Notes under the pieces: model-generated
The model's database searches: none
The model's input: only the letters and a program-made list of their open reading frames with translations
Told to the model about the DNA's origin: nothing
Made by a program: the position numbers and the translations under genes
Part shown: positions 56,687-64,000 of the stretch, one piece after another
How positions within the stretch are numbered: position 1 is the stretch's first letter
Layout of the letters: each line of letters begins with the position of its first letter
DNA from: Deltaproteobacteria bacterium
Lineage (GTDB): Bacteria > UBA10199 > JACPAL01 > GCA-016699445
Length of the DNA: 64,000 bases
Assembly (NCBI GenBank): GCA_016699445.1
Contig: CP064976.1
Span: forward strand, 1,922,001-1,986,000
Direction: 5' to 3'

Positions 56687-57445
56687 TTATCCCATCGCTG
56701 CCGAAATCCGTTCCATTTCATCAGGGGGAATATCGAAGTTGGAATAGACGTTTTGGATGTCGTCATGCTCTTCGAGAGCTTCCATCATCTTGATCATTTT
56801 TTCAGCATCAGCGCCGGTGAGTTTGACGGTATTTTGAGGGACCATCGAGACTTCAGCGTGAGTAGATTTAAGGCCTTGAGCTTCCAGAGCTTTTTTAACA
56901 GCTTCAAAATGTGCTGGATCTGTGGTGACTTCCCAAACATCTTCAGCATCTTTAAAATCCTCAGCTCCAGCTTCTAAGGATTTTTCCATAATGACGTCTT
57001 CAGCAACATCAGCTTTATTGAAAGCGATCACACCTTTTTTATGAAAAACCCAAGCCACACAACCCGCTTCGCCCATATTCCCACCATTTTTACTTAAGAG
57101 ATGGCGAATTTCAGAAACAGTTCTGTTTTTATTGTCTGTAAGAACCGCTAACATAATCGCTACACCACCGGGTCCATAACCTTCCAGAGTGGACTCTTCA
57201 TAGTTCACACCTTCAAGTTCTCCCGTTCCTTTTTTGATGGCTCGGTTGACGTTATCTAAAGGCATGTTCACAGCCTTGGCTTTATCAAGTGCCGTACGCA
57301 GTCTGGGATTTCCGTTGGGATCTCCACCACCATTTTTAGCAGCAACGGTGATTTCGCGAATAACTTTAGTAAACATGGCTCCGCGTTTAGCGTCGGTAGC
57401 CCCTTTTTTGCGCTTAATGGTCGCCCATTTTGAATGTCCTGACAT
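56687..57445 (-). CDS. yebC: YebC/PmpR family translational or transcriptional regulator
   Basis: A 252-residue member of the YebC/TACO1 family: start [22 protein letters not shown], then [25 protein letters not shown] and a C-terminus with [10 protein letters not shown] and [11 protein letters not shown]. Reported functions are relief of ribosome stalling and transcription control. AGGAG lies 6 bp upstream of the ATG. It is upstream of ruvC in many bacteria; here the kinase/HTH pair is inserted between yebC and ruvCAB. Confidence 0.95.
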   Translation of the reverse strand: MSGHSKWATIKRKKGATDAKRGAMFTKVIREITVAAKNGGGDPNGNPRLRTALDKAKAVNMPLDNVNRAIKKGTGELEGVNYEESTLEGYGPGGVAIMLAVLTDNKNRTVSEIRHLLSKNGGNMGEAGCVAWVFHKKGVIAFNKADVAEDVIMEKSLEAGAEDFKDAEDVWEVTTDPAHFEAVKKALEAQGLKSTHAEVSMVPQNTVKLTGADAEKMIKMMEALEEHDDIQNVYSNFDIPPDEMERISAAMG

Positions 57446-57522
57446 AATTCTCCTCCGGGTAAGTCTTAATGAAGCCGCACCGGGTAGCTGGTTTTATTCA
57501 GAAAGGCAAGCGATTGAGTATT

Positions 57523-59042
57523 TTAGAGCGTGCTCGGTCCCGCAGGACTGACGGTAAACTTCTTTTCTTGAGATGAAGAATTTCCCATAGAGTCCTTAGC
57601 GGTCAGCTTGATGGTATAGTCTCCTAAAAGAGCTTGAGGATGCAGTACAAATCGAAGGGGTTTTAATTGGATATTATCCATCTTAAGAATGCTGACATTG
57701 TTAGGGTCTAATACTTCCAAACTCGTAATATCAGGGGTCATGATAGGCCCTGAGCCTTGAGAAGCAAAATCAGGATGAACAAAAATAGTGTCTCCAGGTG
57801 CGAATGTATCGCTATTTTTCTCAGGATCTTCACTGAGTGAAAGGTCAATATCTTGAAGTGAAACATGGGCAAAAAAACGTGATTTGATGGTTTCAGGAAT
57901 GGGATCAAATGAGATCTTGTAGTGACCAACTCCAATGGACAAAATATAATCCGTTTTCCAAAAATTATTTTTTTGAAAAAATCCCGCAGTCAATAAAAGT
58001 GCGGGGAAGAGGAGCATGAAAGGAATTGATAGCCATCCCCAAAAACCTTTTCGATCATTAACGATGATGGTCCCTGAAACACTATCCCCTAACTTTTGTT
58101 TGTAAGACGAAATCGTCATGGCTAAATAGTTAAAGGGGTTAATATCAAAACATTTGAACACATTGCGGATAAATATAGTTGAAAATCGGGCCGCACGACC
58201 ATCTTCACGGACAACTTTCATGCCGCAGATCACTTTCCCAAAAGTGGTTTGGAAAAGTGTTTCGGAAAAGGTCAGATATAAAACCAGAAAAATGGGTAAA
58301 CTGTTAAGAAGAATCAGGGAAAGAAGTGAGTGAGGCGCTGGAATTGCCAGCAAAATCCCATATCCTGTGGCGATCAACAAAATAAGGTCAAACACAAAAG
58401 CCCACCCACGACGAATAGCTCCTGAAAGTCGAATGGATGAAGGGTGCACCCGGCGATTGTCATCAGGAGGAAGGCAGGCGACGATTGTTCCTGCCAACCA
58501 GTCTCCTAACCTTTGTCTGCGGCTGGAAGACTCAACCATGCCTAAGCCGGTAATGAAGAAAAGCGGGTAGTCAATAAGTCGAAAAATATCTCTGACCAAA
58601 ATAGCAAAGAGAGACGGTGTGCTTCCGTCTTTTTTCTGGATGCTGAGTCCGGTGAAGATTTTGCCAGGTGTTGCTGTAACGATGCCTTCAAAAAAGAAAA
58701 ATAGAGAAAATGGGTAGCTAAAAGTGTGGTGCCAAAAACAAACCACCCATTTCCATGAAAACTCAGCGGATGGGAAACGTCTCCTTTAAGAAAGTACTGG
58801 AGTGCAATGGCAACCCCTAAAAAAATATAAGCATTGATCATCATGTCGACTAAAAAAGCTGCGACACGTTCTTGGAGGGTGGCAATGCGATAACTGGGTT
58901 TTTTGATCACTTGGGTGATGAGTTCGGAAACTTCCGTATGCTCTACCACGCCAGTGTTTTCAGATTCAGGCTCTTCCGATTTGTTTTGAGCATCTGGATT
59001 TTCACCATTTGGCAAAATATCTTTTGGGATCACAAGTCTCAT
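57523..59042 (-). CDS. RDD-family membrane protein with two RDD domains, one frameshift
   Basis: After adding one base to the A6 run at 58690-58695 (restoring YFSFFEGIVTATPGKI), the gene gives about 506 residues. Residues 1-50 are a charged cytoplasmic start. Two RDD domains follow: the first with RVAAFLVDMMINAY, TPGKIFTGLSI and RRQRLGDWLAGTIV, the second with RRGWAFVFDLILL, TFGKVICGMKVV and KQKLGDSVSGTIIV. The C-terminal 150 residues, after a last membrane helix, form an extracytoplasmic beta-rich region (FVLHPQALLGDYTIKLTAKD). Its function is not established; RDD proteins are sometimes linked to Na+/H+ exchange. It is 5 bp after ugpQ. Confidence 0.82.
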
Positions 59043-59047
59043 AAGTT

Positions 59048-59764
59048 TTACCTTTTATTTAAAATTTTTTGGAGAAGGCGAGGTTGGTCTGTAATGATTC
59101 CATCCACCCCCGCTTCCAGGCAGCGGTTCATATCATCTTCATGATTGACAGTCCAAACGAAAAACTTTTTTCCTCGTGTATGAGTTTCTTCAACTTTATT
59201 TTTTGAGAGATCTGAGAGTGGTGCATGAAGTGAATAGCATTTGGGAATAGGAAGGATGAGTCGATGAATAAAAAATTTATTCTCAAAGAGATATCCTCGA
59301 CGAATTTTGGGACATAAAACTTTTAAACGAATGAGTGTGAGTGGATTAAATGAGCTGAAAATAATCTGATCTTTATATTTATAATTTTTCAATTTTTTGG
59401 ATACGGCCTCTTCAAGGCTTCCGTTGAAATAATGAGGTGATTTAAGTTCAAGATTGAGAAGAAGCTTATTCCCTGTCAGATCGAGGAGATCGTCTAAAGT
59501 TGGGATGTGTGCACCACCTAAGAGTTTTATTTTTTTGAGTTCTGAGTATTTTAGGTTTTCTATTTTGTCATTGCGTCCGGAAAGCCTTTTGAGATTTTCA
59601 TCATGAAAAATGACGATAACTCCATCTTGAGTGAGTTGAAGATCAAGCTCAATCCCATCAACACCAATCTTGAGAGCGGATGCAAAAGCGGGGAGAGTAT
59701 TTTCCAAATGCTTTTGAGTGTCTCCTCGATGAGCCAAAACTAAAGTCTTAGATACTTTTTTCAT
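59048..59764 (-). CDS. ugpQ: Glycerophosphodiester phosphodiesterase
   Basis: A 238-residue GDPD enzyme that releases sn-glycerol 3-phosphate from deacylated phospholipids. It has LAHRGDTQKHLENT (catalytic His), IELDLQLTQDG, FHDENLKRL, LLLNLELK, and the late VWTVNHEDDMNRCLEAGVDGIITDQP. Without signal peptide, so cytoplasmic (UgpQ type). It overlaps rsmE by 4 bp and precedes the RDD gene. Confidence 0.93.
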   Translation of the reverse strand: MKKVSKTLVLAHRGDTQKHLENTLPAFASALKIGVDGIELDLQLTQDGVIVIFHDENLKRLSGRNDKIENLKYSELKKIKLLGGAHIPTLDDLLDLTGNKLLLNLELKSPHYFNGSLEEAVSKKLKNYKYKDQIIFSSFNPLTLIRLKVLCPKIRRGYLFENKFFIHRLILPIPKCYSLHAPLSDLSKNKVEETHTRGKKFFVWTVNHEDDMNRCLEAGVDGIITDQPRLLQKILNKR

Positions 59765-60488
59765 AAATTCCCCAATTCATATTGAATAAGACTTGCGGCA
59801 GTAATGGCGGCTGTTTCTGCGCGTAAGATGCGATGACCTAAGAAAATACGGACAAAGCCTTTTTCTTGAGCAAGAGCGGCTTCCTCTTTTGAAAAACCAC
59901 CTTCAGGACCAATCAATGCCGTGATGTGTGTTGTAGGATAAATAGGTTTCTCTTTAAAAAATCTTTTAGAGAAATGCCGCCTTCTTCCCAAAAAATAATT
60001 TTAAGCTCCGATGAGTTTTCTAAAACCTTTTCAAAAGGGAGAGTTGTCTTGAGTATGGGGCGTGTGGGCGTTCCGCATTGTTTGACGGCAGCGTCCATGA
60101 TTTTTTCCCAGCGCTGACGTTTATTGGGAGATTCTGATTCTACAATAGTGCGTTTGCTTGTGAAGGGTTGGATAAAGTCCACACCTAATTCTACACTTTT
60201 TTCCAATACCCACTCTATTCCATCCCCTTTGAGGAGAGCTTGGGCTAAAGTAATAGAGCCCTTTTTTTCAGGAGTTATCACTTCACTCATGAGTCGAATG
60301 ATGACCTCATACTTTGTCAAAGTCATGATTTGGGCGAAAAAAGACTTTTTCCCATCAGTGACTTGGATAGTTTCGTTTGCCTTATGTCTTTGCACATCTC
60401 TTAAATGATGGGATTCTTCAGGCGTGAGTATCAAAGTGTCGCCAGATTTAGAGCCTTGAGAGATAAAAAATTGATTCACCACAACCAT
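59761..60488 (-). CDS. rsmE: 16S rRNA m3U1498 methyltransferase, one frameshift
   Basis: A SPOUT-fold methyltransferase acting on 16S rRNA U1498. It has the PUA-like start (FFISQGSKSGDTLILTPEESHHLRDVQRHK), ALLKGDGIEWVLEKSVELGV, then the knot with ALIGPEGGFSKEE, VRIFLGHRILRAETA. The frame breaks at the T6 run (plus-strand A6, 59956-59961); adding one T joins LKDFF to KEKPIYPTTHITALIG. The result is 242 residues, the normal size. First gene of the rsmE-ugpQ-RDD operon. Confidence 0.93.
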
Positions 60489-60650
60489 TTATAGCTCTTT
60501 GAGCTTTTATTCAGCCTCTTTTTTTAGGTCAGAGCTTGACCTGCCGCGTCAAGATTGGGAGAGGTGAAGGGTCATTTATAAAAATAGTGAAAAAAAACCA
60601 ATTAATAGCAACTTTTTCAACGTGCTGACGATAATTGGTCAGGATTTTTT

Positions 60651-63570
60651 ATGACTATTGGGCGCTTAAAAATTATTATTTTTCTGATCATCCTTGCTGG
60701 ATGCACAAACCTAAGATCACGTCCAGAGTCTACAAGTGATGTAACCCCAGCGTGACTCCTCAGGTGGTTCTTCATACACAGCCTTGGATTCCTCTTCATG
60801 GAGGATGGGTTATCGAAAAGGGGGATCGAGCCTGCCTTGATTGCCATAAAATTTCTTCAGAAACTTCCGAAACAGCTCCCACGTGTTTTTCGTGTCATTC
60901 AGGTTATCCTCATGTGGAGGGTTGGGCCCAGAAAGAAAATCATGGAGCTTATGTATTGAGAGAGGGTAAAAATTCCTGTGCCCTATGTCATGGAGCTGAT
61001 TTAAAGGGGGAACCTCCGGAATTTCGTGTAACCGTTGTCATGAAATTTTTCCGCATTCCGAACAGTGGAGAACAGCTGTCGAGCATGGTGAATCTGCTAA
61101 GGGAAGTGGAAAGAATCTCTGTAAAGGTTGTCATGGAAACGATCTTCTTGGTGGTGATAGTCGTGTGAGCTGTAAACAGTGTCACCAAGACTATCCTCAT
61201 GATACGGATTGGCGAAACAAAGAAAATCACGGACAATGGGTTTTGACACATGGTTCATCCAACTGTGCTGGTGCTTGCCATGGAGCGGACTTGAGTGGTG
61301 GTCTTTCGGGTGTAGCCTGTCAATCTTGTCACAGTGGTATTTATCCTCATAATAATGATTGGGAACAAAATCATGGAGCCACAGTCAATCGATTAGGCAA
61401 GTCTCTTTGCCAAGGTTGTCATGGCAACGATTTTAGGCAAATCCTTGCTGGAAGAAATTGTTATTCTTGTCATGCAGATTACCCTCATCCTGAGAGAACT
61501 TCGTGGATTCCTTTTGCAGGAGGTCATGGGGAAAGAGTGCGAACTCTTGCTTCAACCAACGACTGTAAACTCTGTCATGGAGACAATCTGAGAGAGGTGA
61601 AGCAGGATAAAAATTGTTTTACATGTCACGCTTCTTATCCTCATCAGGAGCTTTCTCCCACATGGGGTACTTATGAAGGACATGGTCGTTATGTTTTAGA
61701 AACTCTTCATGGATCCAAAGAAGAATGTAAAATTTGTCATGGTAATGATTTAGGTGGTGGGGCACGTGGAAATCCGTCATGTGCTTCCTGTCACGCTTCC
61801 TATCCTCACCCAGAGGGTTGGAGAAGACCTGAAGGACAAGCTCAGGGTCATGCTGATTACTCACACTCTCATGGAACTATTTCCTGCGCTACATCTCACT
61901 GTCATGGGGTGGGACTTGTGCCTGTGGCTGGTGTGACTCAGGGCCCTAACTGTACAGGCTGTCATCAAAACTATCCTCATATTCCTGGTTGGGCTTTAGG
62001 TGAGAATCATGGACGACAAGCATTGATAGGGACAAATATTAATGGTTGTAAATCCTGTCATGGGGCTGGTTTGGATCAAAGAACGAGTGCGACATTAACC
62101 GGTCATGGCTCTTGTGTTGAATGTCATCCTAGTTATCTAAGACACCGTAGTGCTCAAATAGTACGTCCGGAAGATAATCATTGGGGTCCCACAGGAAATG
62201 AACACGCAGCTTATATTCTGGATTCTGCAGGAGATCGGGTGACCAGGCTCAATGATTGTAAAAAATGTCATGGCGCTGATTATAATGGAGGCATTTCCAA
62301 CCAAAGTTGTAACTCTTGCCATCAAAATTATCCTCATCCAGAAGGATGGCGAGATGAGACTCATGGTCGTGCTGTACGAGAAAATGGGACAACATCTTGT
62401 GCTCAATCAGCCTGTCATGGAACAGGTCTTGTCCCTACTTCAGAGACGCGCGGTCCTTCGTGTGCCAGCTGTCATGCGAGCTATCCAAGTCAACACACAT
62501 TGCCGGGCTGGAATACTTATAATGATAATGGAAATGGTCATGGAAAGCGTGTGTTGATTGACCTGAATGGTGATAAAACCAGCTGTAAACTCTGTCATGG
62601 TGAGGATCTTCGTGGAGGATCTTCGGGAAGAAGTTGTTTTGAGTGCCATGCAAATTATCCTCATGCTGCTACGGGATGGACATGGATTGGTCCGAGAGGA
62701 GAAAGGCCTGGGCATGGAGCTGCAGCTTTAGGAGGTCAAGAAGCCCGGGTTCGTAATTGTGGCTCAGGCAATTGTCACGGCCCTGCTCTGGCAGGTCGCT
62801 CTATTCCTCGCTCTGACGGTACTTCACTTGATATCCCTTCTTGTAATTTCTGCCATCGAGATTTCCCTCATACCAGCCCTACGTGGATGACGATGCGTCC
62901 TGTAAGAACAGCTGGCAATCATTCCTTAGCTTTTATTGCCGATTCCAGAAGTGGTATAGATTGCCGACGAGGCTGTCATCAGGATAGTGGCACTCAATCG
63001 TGTGTTAGAGTCTGTCATACAGATGGCGTTTCTCATCTGACTTATTGGTTTCCGACACCGCCCTCCATGAAGCATGGGTATTTCTTTTCCAATATCTACA
63101 ATTCCAGATCGACAGAATCAAATTGCAAGGATTGCCATGGACATTCAGATATTGGGGTTGATTTCTTAACAACTGATCAGCGGACTTCGGGGACGCCACT
63201 TCTTTCTGATGGCTCTCGAACCAGCCTCCCTGATCGATCGGATTGTTACGGATGTCATTGGGCTTATCCTCATAGAAGCTTTACGACAGCTGGTGGTAGT
63301 CGGGAAGATTGGTCGATGTCTCCATTATTGAGATTGGGTCATGTCAACTTTGTAGCCTACAGTCCTCTCTTTGTTGATAACTCAGGTTCACATCCTGCGC
63401 TCTCAGATCCGAGGGATGTAGAAAGTATTGCGAGCGATCCAAGATTTGCCGAAGCCCGTCAAAATACATGTGCTCAAAATGGTGGGTGTCATACAAATCG
63501 TAAAACAACCACATCGGCCTATGGACTGCCTAGTGGTTGCACTCCTGCGTGTCATATCCCAAGATCTTAA
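60651..63570 (+). CDS. Giant multihaem c-type cytochrome lipoprotein, about 32 haem motifs, two frameshifts
   Basis: A 973-residue lipoprotein after adding a base near 60748-60754 and one in the G5 run at 61006-61010. The signal reads MTIGRLKIIIFLIILAGC. The repaired protein has 32 candidate haem sites: 24 CxxCH, four CX3CH, three CX4CH and one CX5CH. They come in pairs in tandem units of about 50-60 residues: first C..CHG.DL, then C..CH..YPH, then W..ENHG.. before the next unit. This is the layout of Geobacter-type CxxxxCH/CxxCH proteins. It should be exported, haem-loaded and lipid-anchored, working in long-range or extracellular electron transfer. No porin-cytochrome partner or Ccm gene is in the window. 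Confidence 0.93.
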
Positions 63571-63609
63571 ATTTCATCCCCATTTTTTTATTGGAAAGTC
63601 TGTTAGCCC

Positions 63610-64000
63610 ATGTATGGGAGCCTGACTTTTGTGACCAATAGCTCTCTTATTATTTCTGTCGATTTGGGAGGAACCAACCTCCGAGTGGGCGCTGTGACGC
63701 CTGATGGGAAGATTTTTGATTTTGAAAAAAGATCTTCCGACTCTAGGGCTCCGGTTGAAAAAACTCTTAAGAATATAGAAGATGCTATCCGTCTTGTAGC
63801 AGATCGTGTGACACGATGTGAAAAATCCATTGTTGGTTTGGTCTTGGGTTTTCCTGGAATTGTGGATTCCAAGAAAGGCATTGTCTATCAATCACCACAT
63901 TTTCCCAGCTGGAAAAACCTAAATTTTCTCGAACATTTTCAAAAAATATTTCCTTGGACAGTTAAGGCAGACAATGATGCCAACCTAGCAGCTTTGGGAG
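63610..64000 (+). CDS. ROK-family glucokinase, N-terminal part
   Basis: The gene runs off the window. The ATP-binding motif VDLGGTNLRVGAV is plain, followed by GLVLGFPGIVDSKKGIVY and the catalytic region start ADNDANLAALG, as in ROK glucokinases or fructokinases. It would phosphorylate a hexose. The start may be the ATG at 63610 or the GTG at 63631 (GGGAG 9 bp upstream). It follows the cytochrome gene by 39 bp. Confidence 0.88.
   Translation, partial: MYGSLTFVTNSSLIISVDLGGTNLRVGAVTPDGKIFDFEKRSSDSRAPVEKTLKNIEDAIRLVADRVTRCEKSIVGLVLGFPGIVDSKKGIVYQSPHFPSWKNLNFLEHFQKIFPWTVKADNDANLAALG

Noticed and set aside
60651..63570. CRISPR-like or tandem DNA repeat array
   Set aside because: The regularity is at the protein level (haem-binding units); DNA units vary and have no constant repeat-spacer pattern.
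1..64000. tRNA, rRNA, riboswitch or integrase-attachment sites
   Set aside because: I looked for tRNA-like cloverleaf arms with CCA ends, rRNA sequence and phage integrases and saw none that I could support by eye.

Overview
The window is a gene-dense bacterial chromosome segment of moderate to low GC with almost no intergenic space, many 4-bp start/stop overlaps and long co-directional runs. Gene content (rel, nadA, murJ, lgt/lspA/ileS, hemB, polA, gyrA, ruvCAB) is core bacterial. The accessory content suggests an uncultured, Gram-negative, deltaproteobacteria-like lineage (Bdellovibrionota, Myxococcota or a related candidate group; this is inference). It includes many predicted lipoproteins, a myxobacterial-type outer-membrane barrel, a very large multiheme cytochrome, H-NOX signalling, AAA/DUF4143 ATPases and a TatD/radical-SAM fusion. 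No rRNA, tRNA or CRISPR array was found, and no gene-free stretch exceeds about 220 bp.

Layout. 1-6.8 kb: gmk end, rel, nadA, DUF2400, rpsT, murJ and an rRNA pseudouridine synthase carrying two palindromic repeats in frame. 6.8-12.9 kb: one minus-strand operon, lgt2, lipoprotein, ileS, lspA, lgt1, CPBP protease and the synthase. 13-18.9 kb: hemB, a hydrolase, a DUF4143 ATPase and a polA lacking most of its proofreading domain. 19-22.1 kb: H-NOX, histidine kinase, REC protein and REC-HD-GYP protein, an apparent nitric-oxide to cyclic-di-GMP pathway. 22-33 kb: FHA protein, barrel protein, aminotransferase, ferredoxin plus TatD-radical SAM, two more DUF4143 ATPases, a zinc phospholipase C-like gene, a gshB-like gene and hup. 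33.5-41.7 kb: gyrA, several lipoproteins, BrnT/BrnA and ssb. 41.7-52.9 kb: an accessory block with a 956-residue orphan, trxB, a kinase/ADP-ribosyltransferase-like gene split by an IS3-type element, a DNase I-like phosphoesterase, a P1 peptidase and a methyltransferase-like protein. 52.9-60.5 kb: ftsB-like gene, ruvCAB preceded by a kinase/HTH pair with a palindromic operator, yebC, RDD protein, glycerophosphodiesterase and rsmE. 60.6-64 kb: an approximately 32-haem lipoprotein cytochrome and the start of a ROK kinase.

Sequence quality matters for reading this window. At least ten otherwise ordinary genes, several normally essential (ileS, murJ, ssb), are broken by single-base indels, mostly losses from homopolymers. 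Adding back one base repairs most of them exactly. Two more genes have single nonsense codons. One gene contains a 21-nt exact match to the Illumina P5 adapter beside its stop codon. I therefore treat most broken housekeeping genes as assembly or sequencing artefacts and give the restored reading. The IS insertion, with clean inverted ends and a 3-bp target duplication, looks biologically real.
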